Shown one piece after another: positions 7,553 to 14,237 of a stretch of DNA of 43,546 nt (position 1 is its first letter; each line of letters opens with the position of its first letter). The notes beneath the pieces are model-generated. The model was given only the letters and a program-made list of their open reading frames with translations. It was not told the origin of the DNA and made no database searches. This DNA is from an uncultured Oscillospiraceae bacterium (GTDB lineage: Bacteria; Bacillota; Clostridia; Oscillospirales; Oscillospiraceae), in contig CATKZW010000026.1 in NCBI GenBank assembly GCA_949841465.1, positions 1-43,546 on the forward strand, in the 5' to 3' direction. Position numbers and translations under genes: made by a program.

Positions 7553-7657
7553 GGCAGCAACCGGCCCTTTCCGCCGTGTATCATCAAGGTATACAAGATA
7601 AATACATTTTACTTCGAATGGAGCTGTGATGACATAGCCAAATGGCTGTTTTTGTCT

Positions 7658-7684
7658 AAAAAAGCCTCCCCCTATGGGGGAGGC
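7658..7684 (-). terminator. Terminator after the DUF6440 gene
   Basis: GCCTCCCCC (7664-7672) pairs with GGGGGAGGC (7676-7684) with a 3-nt loop. Read on the minus strand the stem is followed by T6. Confidence 0.85.
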
Positions 7685-7691
7685 CTCAGAG

Positions 7692-7877
7692 CTATTTCGT
7701 ATCCCAGGCGAGGGGGCCGCCGTCCTTGTTCACCAGAGGGCACAGTCCGCCCGCGTAGCCATCGTGCCAAGCCAGGTACTGCACTCCGGTGGAAGTATCT
7801 AAGATGACCTGCAGGACGGCCTTGGTCAGGCCGTTGCCCTCCTGATGGACGATTTGGAAACGTTCGCTTTTTGCCAT
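7692..7877 (-). CDS. DUF6440 family small protein
   Basis: A 61-aa soluble protein reading MAKSERFQIVHQEG, then LQVILDTSTGVQYLAW and GGLCPLVNKDG, the conserved core of DUF6440. The ATG at 7877 has GGAAGGAA at good spacing and is preferred over the in-frame upstream ATG at 7898. A strong terminator follows within ten bases of the stop, so it is a monocistronic unit. No function is established. Confidence 0.8.
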   Translation of the reverse strand: MAKSERFQIVHQEGNGLTKAVLQVILDTSTGVQYLAWHDGYAGGLCPLVNKDGGPLAWDTK

Positions 7878-7967
7878 GGTTATTCCTTCCTTTCTCATTG
7901 TGGTGCCGGATATCAGACAGCATGATATAATATATAGCAGTACACGTTAATACAGCCTTGTGGTTCT

Positions 7968-8147
7968 TCACCAATTCTTAACCTTTCGCCGGATGCTGGC
8001 AAAGACCAGCAGCGCCATCGTTATCATCTGAATCACGCCGTTGAGACGCACGGCCCAGTCCGGCAGGGGGAGAAAGGTTCTGCCCGCCGTCCACAGGACA
8101 ATGGAGAGGGCCAGTACAATGAGGCTGGCAAGCTGTAATTTCTTCAT
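7968..8147 (-). CDS. Small membrane protein (59 aa) overlapping the rluD-like gene
   Basis: An ATG at 8147 opens MKKLQLASLIVLALSIVL, a first membrane helix, then a short loop (RTFLPLPDWAVRLN) and a second helix (GVIQMITMALLVFASI), and a basic end (RRKVKNW). The start overlaps the stop of the rluD-like gene as ATGA. Its ribosome site AAAGGAGGG is made by the last codons of that gene, so the two are translationally coupled. A hairpin-like topology with a basic tail suggests a two-pass inner-membrane peptide. I recognise no family. Confidence 0.7.
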   Translation of the reverse strand: MKKLQLASLIVLALSIVLWTAGRTFLPLPDWAVRLNGVIQMITMALLVFASIRRKVKNW

Positions 8148-9148
8148 AGATGTCCCTCCTTTGAAATCAGCGCCGCCATGTCGGCGGGCAGGGACGCGGT
8201 GAACACCAGCCGCTCCCCGGTGATGGGATGGGTCATCTCCAGCCGCGCGGAGTGGAGAGCGGGGCGGGAGATCAGCGCCCGGTTTTCGATTCCGTACAGG
8301 AAGTCCCCGGTGAGGGGACAGCCCAGGTGGGCCATGTGGACGCGGATCTGATGGGTGCGGCCCGTCTCCAGCTCCAGCTCCACCAGTGTACGGGGACCGC
8401 AGGCCCGCAGGACTTTGTAACAGGTGCGGGCGGCCTTTCCGTCAGGCCGGACCGTTCGAACTGCTGAGGAGCCGTCCGCCGGGCCGATGGGGGCGTCCAC
8501 TGTTCCGGAGAGGGCGGGGGGTGCGCCGTCGCACACCGCCAGGTAAACCCGGCGGAAAGCCCCGGTGTGAAGCTGGCTTTTCAGCTTCTCCTGGGCGTGG
8601 GCGTGTTTGGCCACCACCAGCAGGCCGGAGGTGCCCTTGTCCAGGCGGTGGACAGGGTGGAAGCCGGATTCGTCCCCGGCCCGCTGATAGTGCCGCATTA
8701 AAAAGTTGCCCAGGGTGTCGTCGAAGTGGCCGTGGCCCGGGTGTACCAGCACACCGGGGGCCTTGTTCAGGACGATGAGATCTGGGTCCTCGCGGACAAT
8801 GTCCAGCGGGCCCTCCGCCGGGACCACCCTGGCCAGCCCGGCCGAAGCCCGGCCAAGCGGGTTCGGCTGGGAGAGCAGGGGCGAGGGAGCGCAGGGGGGA
8901 ATACCGGAAGGGTGTTCCTCCTGGAGCGGACTTTGCCCCGGTGCGGTCAGGCGGACGGACAGGGTCTGGCCCGCCTGCACCCGGACGCGGACATTTACCC
9001 GCACGCCGTCCAGGGTGATGCCGTCCTCCAGCCACTTTACCCGGCGCAGGACCGTGCCCGACAGGCCCAGGGTGCGGCGCAGGAGGGTGTTGACCTCCAG
9101 CCCCGCCAGCTCCGGGGTGATGTCCAGGGTGAGATACCGGGCGCTCAC
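8144..9148 (-). CDS. RluA/RluD-family pseudouridine synthase with an inserted block
   Basis: The catalytic motif HRLDKGTSGLLVVAK with the nucleophilic Asp lies at about residue 169. An N-terminal S4-like region (residues 1-65) and the later LETGRTHQIRVHMAHLGCPLTGD motif complete the family pattern. It isomerises uridines in 23S rRNA or tRNA; the exact target cannot be read from sequence. Between the S4-like part and the catalytic domain sits an extra Pro/Leu/Ser-rich block (about residues 70-107), encoded by a repeat shared with sfsA; without it the length is near 297, as usual for the family. Its start overlaps the upstream membrane gene and its stop overlaps the downstream 59-aa gene. Confidence 0.9.
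   Translation of the reverse strand: MSARYLTLDITPELAGLEVNTLLRRTLGLSGTVLRRVKWLEDGITLDGVRVNVRVRVQAGQTLSVRLTAPGQSPLQEEHPSGIPPCAPSPLLSQPNPLGRASAGLARVVPAEGPLDIVREDPDLIVLNKAPGVLVHPGHGHFDDTLGNFLMRHYQRAGDESGFHPVHRLDKGTSGLLVVAKHAHAQEKLKSQLHTGAFRRVYLAVCDGAPPALSGTVDAPIGPADGSSAVRTVRPDGKAARTCYKVLRACGPRTLVELELETGRTHQIRVHMAHLGCPLTGDFLYGIENRALISRPALHSARLEMTHPITGERLVFTASLPADMAALISKEGHL
8831..8942 (-). repeat. Interspersed repeat family A, copy inside the rluD-like gene (in-frame)
   Basis: The coding strand here carries GCAAAGTCCGCTC, then GGAACACCCT, then a C-rich interrupted match to the non-coding (plus) strand of the sfsA insertion, and finally GGCCGGGCTTCGGCC-type inverted repeats. It is read in the opposite orientation from the sfsA copy and yet remains open, adding about 37 residues. 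Confidence 0.75.
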
Positions 9149-9606
9149 AGCTTTTTGGACAGGTACAGGCTGGCCAGCGGCCAGGTGACGGCGTAGACTA
9201 CGATGACGCAGAACACCGCTATAGCCGCCTCGCGGCTCACCGCCACCAGCACAAACATGGAGGCGGCGGAGGCAAAAAAGGTGAACATCCCGGCAAACTG
9301 GAACGACTGGTTGATGATGGTCTTTTCCCGCTCGTCCTGCTCCCGGATTTTGGCCCTTTTCCGGGCCTCCGGGTGGGTGAGCAGGTACTGCATCCGAGTC
9401 AGGAGAATCACTGCCCCCAGGGTGATGCCGCTGGCCGCGCCCAGGTAGAAGCCCCGGGCATAGTCGGACAGGACACCGCTGTCATGGATCAGCAGAATGT
9501 AGCACACCAATCCCGTGATCCCCACCGCCAGCAGGCCGAAGCTCAGCAGACGGCGGCGGCGCAGGGCGCGGTCGTAGTCTGAGGTATCAAACATGCGCAT
9601 CAGCAT
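9145..9606 (-). CDS. Small multi-pass membrane protein, unrecognised
   Basis: A 153-aa protein. After a basic N-terminus (RALRRRRLLSFG) come two hydrophobic segments (GLLAVGITGLVCYILLI; GFYLGAASGITLGAVILL), a charged middle (HPEARKRAKIREQDEREKT) and two more hydrophobic segments near the C-terminus. The four-helix layout with a charged central loop is often seen in membrane proteins paired with small XRE regulators. Its stop overlaps the rluD-like start. It follows the 85-aa membrane gene by a short gap holding GGAGGTCC. Confidence 0.65.
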   Translation of the reverse strand: MLMRMFDTSDYDRALRRRRLLSFGLLAVGITGLVCYILLIHDSGVLSDYARGFYLGAASGITLGAVILLTRMQYLLTHPEARKRAKIREQDEREKTIINQSFQFAGMFTFFASAASMFVLVAVSREAAIAVFCVIVVYAVTWPLASLYLSKKL

Positions 9607-9617
9607 AGGGGACCTCC

Positions 9618-9875
9618 TTATTCGGCGCGGCTGCGGCCCAGAAAGCGCAGCTTGAAGGCGTGGAAGCGGTCAAATATGGGCCGGGTCTTGGGAGAGCCGT
9701 ACAGCAGGCCCACAAAGGTGATGCCTGCCCCCGCGCCGCAGACCAGATGGGCCGCGCTCAGCGCCGCGCCCTGAACCGCCAGCACGTTTTGGACGAACAC
9801 GCCTGCCCACATCAGGGTCACGCCGATGGCAAAGGCGGGGTTCACATTAAAATTACAATTACGATTGCGCCTCAT
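9618..9875 (-). CDS. Small membrane protein (85 aa), unrecognised
   Basis: Starts MRRNRNCNFNVNPAF and has two hydrophobic stretches (FAIGVTLMWAGVFVQNVLAV and AAHLVCGAGAGITFVGLLYG) before a basic tail. The start overlaps the stop of the XRE gene upstream, so it belongs to the same operon. No family recognised. Confidence 0.65.
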   Translation of the reverse strand: MRRNRNCNFNVNPAFAIGVTLMWAGVFVQNVLAVQGAALSAAHLVCGAGAGITFVGLLYGSPKTRPIFDRFHAFKLRFLGRSRAE

Positions 9876-10075
9876 GTCTCTTCCTCCTCAAACAGAAAAA
9901 TGTCCTCAATGGTGGTTTCAAAATACTTTGCGATTTTGTGAGCCAGCAGGAGGGAGGCGTTGTACCGCCCGCTCTCCAGCGAGATGATCGTCTGCCGGGT
10001 GACGGCCACCGCCTCCGCCAGCTCCGCCTGGGAAATGCGCCGCTCCTTGCGCAGGGCGGCGATCCGGTTTTCCAT
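9872..10075 (-). CDS. Small XRE-family HTH regulator of the membrane-protein operon
   Basis: A 67-aa Cro/C1-type HTH protein: RIAALRKERRISQAELAEAV, then TRQTIISLESGRYNASLLLA and a C-terminal FETTIEDIFLFEE, the usual end of YozG-like regulators. The ATG at 10075 is chosen because AAGGAGGG lies 5 nt upstream; an in-frame ATG at 10111 has its own weaker site. The stop overlaps the start of the 85-aa membrane gene. The palindrome at 10280-10297 is the likely operator. Confidence 0.9.
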   Translation of the reverse strand: MENRIAALRKERRISQAELAEAVAVTRQTIISLESGRYNASLLLAHKIAKYFETTIEDIFLFEEEET

Positions 10076-10152
10076 GTCATCCCTCCTTATGGCGCAAATA
10101 CACTGCTCCATCTGTGTTCCTCCTCAATGGAAGTGATGTGAAGACTGCTGTT

Positions 10153-10260
10153 TTAGTTCTCGTTCCCATTGTTATTGCTCTTTTTCTTTTTTGCAGCAAA
10201 GGCTGCGCTGCTCGTCGCCAGCAGCAAGACTGCAATCGTGCCTGCCGTACCCACATCCAT
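10153..10260 (-). CDS. 35-residue membrane peptide heading the XRE operon
   Basis: The minus-strand ATG at 10260 follows GGAGGTG at 6 nt. It encodes MDVGTAGTIAVLLLATSSAA, then FAAKKKK and a polar Asn-rich tail (SNNNGNEN). The product is one hydrophobic helix with a cluster of four lysines after it, so it is either a short single-pass membrane peptide or a signal-peptide-like leader (AFAA is a possible processing site). It is the first gene after the regulated promoter and is followed by the XRE regulator and two membrane proteins. The ribosome site, codon structure and operon position support it; no family is recognised. Confidence 0.6.
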   Translation of the reverse strand: MDVGTAGTIAVLLLATSSAAFAAKKKKSNNNGNEN

Positions 10261-10279
10261 GTGGTTCACCTCCGGCATT

Positions 10280-10332
10280 TGTAAAGTTCGCTTTACAAGA
10301 TGGAGTATAGCACGCTTTACATTTTGTGTCAA
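10280..10332 (-). promoter_or_regulatory. Promoter and operator of the second XRE operon
   Basis: Read on the minus strand, TTGACA (10327-10332) and TATACT (10304-10309) are 17 bp apart. The perfect-armed palindrome TGTAAAG-4nt-CTTTACA (10280-10297) lies at the expected transcription start. Half-sites of the same motif (TGTAAAGCG and TGTAAAACG) lie in the spacer and just upstream of the -35. The arrangement is the same as in the 6.2-kb operon, with a different operator sequence. Confidence 0.8.
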
Positions 10333-10371
10333 GCTCGTTTTACATTTTTCTGAAAAAACTTTTTGATGGCG

Positions 10372-10400
10372 AAAAAACGCCCGGGTCTCTGACCCGGGCG
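10372..10400 (-). terminator. Terminator after fakA
   Basis: CGCCCGGGTC (10378-10387) pairs perfectly with GACCCGGGCG (10391-10400) around a 3-nt loop. Read on the minus strand it is followed by T6. Confidence 0.9.
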
Positions 10401-10416
10401 CACATGCGTATCGGTT

Positions 10417-12102
10417 CTATTCAGCGGAGATCATATAGTAGTAGACGGGCTGGCCGCCGGACAGCAGGGTGATCTCGGCGCTGGGGCACTCCTTCTGGAA
10501 GATGGCAAGGGCCCCGTTGGCCTGCTCCTCCGTCACGTCCTCGCCGTAGAAGATGCTGATGAACTCGGCGTTCTGCTGTGAGTCCGCCTTAGCCAGACGC
10601 TCCAGCAGACCGTCGATGGCCCGGTCCGTGCCGAACAGCTGGCCCTCCGCCAGGGCCATGTAGTCCCCCTCGTGGATCTCGAAGCCGTCGAAGTCGGAGT
10701 CGCGGGCGGCGTAGGTGATCTCGGAGGTGCGCACGTTCTTGCGGGCCTCCTCCATGGCGGCGGCGTTGGTCTCGGCGTCCGCCTCCGGGTCCAGCACCAG
10801 CATGGCCGAAATGCCCTGGGGCACCGTGCGGGTGGGGATCACCACCACTTCCTTGCCCTCCACCAGACCCACGCACTGCTGGGCCGCCATGATGATGTTC
10901 TTGTTGTTGGGCAGAACAAACACCACCTCGGCGGGGGTGCGGGCGATTTCCCGCAGGATGTCCTCGGTGGAGGGGTTCATGGTCTGGCCGCCGGAGATGA
11001 CCCCGTCCACGCCCAGGTCCTTGAACACGCTGGCCATGCCCTCGCCGGCGCTCACCGCCACCACGCCGAACTTCTTCTCCGGGGCGGCGACGCCCTCTTC
11101 CCCGGCCTCCTGAGACTCCAGCTCCGCCTCGACCTGGTCCAGATCGTCGGTGCTCTGGGCCTTTTTGCCCGCGGCCAGCTCCTCGGCCTGGGTGCGCATG
11201 TTCTCAATCTTGGCCAGCTCCAGGGTGCCGTACTTCTGGGCCTCGCTGAGGGCCGCGCCGGGGGTGTCCGTGTGGACATGGACCTTGAACGCCTCGTCGT
11301 CCTCGCCGATGACCAGGCTGTCGCCGATGCTGTTCAGGTAGGTGCGGAAGGGCTCAATGGACTTGTTCGTCGTTTTGCGGACGATGAACACCGTGTCGAA
11401 GGTAAAGGTGATCTCCTCGTCGGTGAGGGCGGCAAAGTCGGCGGACTCCTTCGCGGGCAGAGAGTCGTCCTCCTCTTCCGGGGCGGGGACGCCCCGCAGC
11501 TCGTCCAGCATGCCCTGGAGGATGCACAAAAAGCCCTTGCCGCCCGCGTCCACCACGCCGGCCTTTTTCAGCACCGGGTTCTGGTTGATGGTGTTGGCCA
11601 GGGCTGACTGGCCCTCCGCGATGGCGGCCTCCAGCACCGCTTCCACGCTGTTGTTCTCCTGGGCGGCCTCTGCGCCCTTGGCGGCCGCCAGCCGGGACAC
11701 CGTCAGGATAGTGCCCTCGGCGGGCTTCATCACCGCCTTGTAGGCGGCGGACACGCCCTCGTTCAGGGCGGCGGCAAAGATCACGCCGTCCGCCTCGTCC
11801 TTCTCCTTCAGACCCTTGGACACGCCTCGGAACAGCAGGGACAGGATCACGCCGGAGTTGCCCCGGGCACCCCGCAGCAGGGCGGAGGCGTTGATGGACG
11901 CGGCCTTGCCGATGCTGTCGGCGGGTTTCTTCTTCGCCTCGGCGGCGGCGGTGCCGATGGTCAGGGACATGTTGGTGCCCGTGTCCCCGTCGGGAACGGG
12001 AAACACGTTCAGGTCGTTGATGGCCTGCTTCTGGGCGTTGATGGAGGCGGAGCCGTGGATCACCATGCGCTGAAACAGCGCGCCGTCAATGATATCTACC
12101 AT
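10417..12102 (-). CDS. fakA: DAK2-domain protein, fatty acid kinase catalytic subunit
   Basis: Residues 1-200 form a DAK2-type nucleotide-binding domain with NVFPVPDGDTGTNMSLT, where the Asp cluster binds metal, and ALLRGARGNSGVILSLLFRG. The middle and C-terminal thirds match the YloV/FakA architecture, including VDAGGKGFL, the IVRKTTN region and VFVLPNNKNI. With a FakB lipid-binding partner it phosphorylates fatty acids for phospholipid synthesis; FakB is not encoded here. At 561 aa it has the family's usual length. It follows the Asp23-type gene, the conserved yloU-yloV order in Firmicutes. A perfect terminator follows. Confidence 0.9.
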   Translation of the reverse strand: MVDIIDGALFQRMVIHGSASINAQKQAINDLNVFPVPDGDTGTNMSLTIGTAAAEAKKKPADSIGKAASINASALLRGARGNSGVILSLLFRGVSKGLKEKDEADGVIFAAALNEGVSAAYKAVMKPAEGTILTVSRLAAAKGAEAAQENNSVEAVLEAAIAEGQSALANTINQNPVLKKAGVVDAGGKGFLCILQGMLDELRGVPAPEEEDDSLPAKESADFAALTDEEITFTFDTVFIVRKTTNKSIEPFRTYLNSIGDSLVIGEDDEAFKVHVHTDTPGAALSEAQKYGTLELAKIENMRTQAEELAAGKKAQSTDDLDQVEAELESQEAGEEGVAAPEKKFGVVAVSAGEGMASVFKDLGVDGVISGGQTMNPSTEDILREIARTPAEVVFVLPNNKNIIMAAQQCVGLVEGKEVVVIPTRTVPQGISAMLVLDPEADAETNAAAMEEARKNVRTSEITYAARDSDFDGFEIHEGDYMALAEGQLFGTDRAIDGLLERLAKADSQQNAEFISIFYGEDVTEEQANGALAIFQKECPSAEITLLSGGQPVYYYMISAE

Positions 12103-12137
12103 GTTCGGATAATCCTTTCTGTCTGGTCTGCACGGCC

Positions 12138-12488
12138 TCAGCCGATCACCATGGAATCGACGCAGACGTTCACGCTGCGCACCTCCACCCCGGTCAGGCG
12201 GTGGACGTTGTACTTCACTTCGTTCTGGATGGACTCGCCCACGGCCAGCAGGTTGACCCCGTTGTCCACAATGATGTGGAGGTAGATGGAGATGGACTGG
12301 TCGTCGTTGTAGACGATCTTCACGCCCTTGGACATGGACTCCCGGCGCAGCAGGTGCACCAGGCCGTCGGCCCGGGAGCGGAACGCCATGCCCTTTACCC
12401 CGTAGCAGCTGGTGGCCACCGCGCCGGTGAGGTTGGAGTACACGTCGCTGGTCAGGCGGACGAGACCCTTTTCGGTTTGTATTTTCAT
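12138..12488 (-). CDS. yloU: Asp23/Gls24 family envelope protein (YloU)
   Basis: A 116-aa protein with the Gls24 fold pattern: IRLT-like start (GLVRLTSDVYSNLTGAVATS), GVKGMA, VKIVYNDDQSISIYLHIIVDNGVNL, then a helical region ending VEVRSVNVCVDSM. It lies 35 bp before fakA in the conserved Firmicute arrangement. Proteins of this family are membrane- or envelope-associated stress proteins; the precise role beside fatty acid kinase is unknown. Confidence 0.9.
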   Translation of the reverse strand: MKIQTEKGLVRLTSDVYSNLTGAVATSCYGVKGMAFRSRADGLVHLLRRESMSKGVKIVYNDDQSISIYLHIIVDNGVNLLAVGESIQNEVKYNVHRLTGVEVRSVNVCVDSMVIG

Positions 12489-12548
12489 GGGAACCTTCCT
12501 TTCTTTGCGGGCAAGAGGGTTGCCGTTTCTATTTCATTTGCTCCCCTT

Positions 12549-12577
12549 ATTGTATTCTATTTCCTTGAAAAATACAA
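12549..12577 (-). promoter_or_regulatory. Promoter of the yloU-fakA operon
   Basis: Read on the minus strand, TTGTAT (12572-12577) and TACAAT (12549-12554) are separated by 17 bp, about 60 bp before the yloU start. Confidence 0.6.
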
Positions 12578-12647
12578 GCCCGTTTTGCCGCCAAAAAATT
12601 CGGGCGCTTTTGGGCGCTTTTAGGCTTTCTGAACAGGGTTTCGGCGC

Positions 12648-12679
12648 AAAAAGCCGCCCCGGACGGATTGTCTGGGGCG
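12648..12679 (-). terminator. Terminator of the sigma/anti-sigma-like operon
   Basis: CGCCCCGGAC (12655-12664) pairs with GTCTGGGGCG (12670-12679), one wobble included. On the minus strand it runs into GGCTTTTTG. Confidence 0.65.
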
Positions 12680-12701
12680 TTGAGAAGCCGTATGCGGGCG
12701 G

Positions 12702-13520
12702 TCAGGGGAAGGAGTCCAGGACGGTTTTCAGCTGGGTCTCCGTGCTCTCCTGCGGGGGGACGGGACTGTGGGCGGTGACATCATACAGGATGCCGTCCCG
12801 CATGAAGTAGCCGGCGCATTGCTGAGGGCGGAAGCCGGTGGGAGTGCCGTCAAGGTAGACTGTCTCGGGATCAATGACTTGGACCAGCTCCGCCACAGCC
12901 CCGTTGGGCATGGAGTAGCTGGGCAGCTGCGTGATGCTGCCGCCTTCCACAGTGCCCAGGCCGGATGAGGCGTTTTCGCCTTGCCAGAGCTCCGTGCGGA
13001 TCTCTACATAGACCGTTGCTTGACGGCTGATGTCTGTGCTGTAGATGTCCACGCCCCACAGCACCTCCGATCCCGTGTGGAACAGGATCACCTGGAACCA
13101 GTCGGTGTCCCAGTCCTCGGGCCAGACGCAGGGGATGTCCTCCCCCAGAAACGCCTGTACCTCATCCCAGGTGTCAAAGATCAGGCTGACAACGGGGCCG
13201 TCCCGGCCCTCGCTGGCGGCGATCAGGGCGGGGCTGAAGGCGCTGAGGGGGTATTTGGTCATGGGTCCGCCGGTGACGGAATAGCCGGGGTCTGTCTCGG
13301 AAGGGGAGATTTGGACGGTCAGGCGCTCGATGAGGGCGGCCATGGCCTCCGGGGCGGCGGCAAAGGCGGTGCCCAGCAGGGCCAGGCACAGGCAGGCGGC
13401 GATGAGGCTCGCGCGGACCGGTCTGGGCAGGCGGCGCCTGGCGGGGGCCTGGAGATCGGCCTCCTCAATGAGGTCGGGGGGGATGGCGTTCATAAGGTCT
13501 TGGACCTGCTCTTTTTTCAC
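12702..13520 (-). CDS. Single-pass membrane protein co-expressed with a sigma factor (anti-sigma-like)
   Basis: The GTG at 13520 overlaps the stop of the sigma gene (GTGA) and has AGGAGGG upstream, so a 272-aa protein is read. Residues 1-30 form a short cytoplasmic part (KKEQVQDLMNAIPPDLIEEA). A membrane helix follows (RASLIAACLCLALLGTAFAA), then an exported domain of about 215 residues rich in acidic and aromatic positions. This N-in, C-out layout next to an ECF-type sigma gene is typical for a membrane-bound regulator of the sigma factor. It lacks a zinc-binding HxxxCxxC anti-sigma motif, so the role is inferred from context. Confidence 0.7.
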   Translation of the reverse strand: MKKEQVQDLMNAIPPDLIEEADLQAPARRRLPRPVRASLIAACLCLALLGTAFAAAPEAMAALIERLTVQISPSETDPGYSVTGGPMTKYPLSAFSPALIAASEGRDGPVVSLIFDTWDEVQAFLGEDIPCVWPEDWDTDWFQVILFHTGSEVLWGVDIYSTDISRQATVYVEIRTELWQGENASSGLGTVEGGSITQLPSYSMPNGAVAELVQVIDPETVYLDGTPTGFRPQQCAGYFMRDGILYDVTAHSPVPPQESTETQLKTVLDSFP

Positions 13521-14065
13521 AGATAACCCTCCTTTTGCAGCTGCGCGCGCAGCTTGTTCCGGGTGCGGAACAGCACGCTTTTGGTTTTGCTCACCGACCA
13601 GCCCAGGCGGCGGGCGGCTCCCTCTACCGTGTCCGCGTACCAGTAGCGGCGGAGAAAGACGGCGCGCACGTCCTTGGGCTGGGCGCGGAGGAAGCGTTCG
13701 ACGGCCTGGGCCAGGGCGCGGTACTCCGCCTCGCCCAGGGGATCGCTCCCAGGGGGCAGGCAGGAGGCCAGCTCCAGGGCGGCCTCGTCCGCCGTGGGCG
13801 GGCGGCGGCTGTTCTCCCGGCCTATGGCCAGAGCCCGGTTGCGGACGATGGCGGCCAGCCAGCCCTTGAAATGCTCCGGCCTCGCGGGCGGGATGGCCCG
13901 CCACACGGCCAGCCATGCGTCGTTCAGGCACTCGTCCACGTCCCGGCGGTCGGACAGAAGCTGAGCGGCTATGGCCCGGCAGTAGGGGCCGTATTGGGCC
14001 TGCAGGGCGGGGACCGCCTCCTCCGAGCGGGCGAGGAACAGCGCGGTCAGCTCCGGGTCTGTCAT
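13517..14065 (-). CDS. ECF-type RNA polymerase sigma factor
   Basis: A 182-aa protein. Region 2 includes RDVDECLNDAWLAVWRAIP and FKGWLAAIVRNRAL. A variable linker (about residues 88-110) separates it from region 4, RRYWYADTVEGAARRLGWSV, which carries the -35-binding HTH and is followed by SKTKSVLFRTRNKLRAQL. The ATG at 14065 is chosen because AAAGGAAGTG precedes it and sigma region 2 starts soon after; the frame remains open upstream to 14194 without family similarity. It is translationally coupled to the downstream membrane protein. I could not identify its target promoter. Confidence 0.85.
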   Translation of the reverse strand: MTDPELTALFLARSEEAVPALQAQYGPYCRAIAAQLLSDRRDVDECLNDAWLAVWRAIPPARPEHFKGWLAAIVRNRALAIGRENSRRPPTADEAALELASCLPPGSDPLGEAEYRALAQAVERFLRAQPKDVRAVFLRRYWYADTVEGAARRLGWSVSKTKSVLFRTRNKLRAQLQKEGYL

Positions 14066-14151
14066 GGCGTTCACTTCCTTTACAGGGCGCTTGAAAACCG
14101 GTTTCTGTCTATATAGAGTGTCCTTTGGGAGGATTGGTTGCAGACTTTTCA

Positions 14152-14182
14152 TAAAAAATCCCCCGCCTGCCCGGCGGGGGAT
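14152..14182 (-). terminator. Terminator after htpG
   Basis: ATCCCCCGCC (14158-14167) pairs with GGCGGGGGAT (14173-14182). On the minus strand T6 follows. It separates htpG from the sigma operon. Confidence 0.85.
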
Positions 14183-14237
14183 CGGAAAAGACAACGGGGC
14201 GGCTCACAGTGTGCCGGTGCGCAGCGCTCCGGGGTGA

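Noticed and set aside
10672-11607. 311-codon plus-strand frame opposite fakA
   Set aside because: Gly/His/Leu-rich antisense shadow; fakA on the minus strand has clear family motifs.
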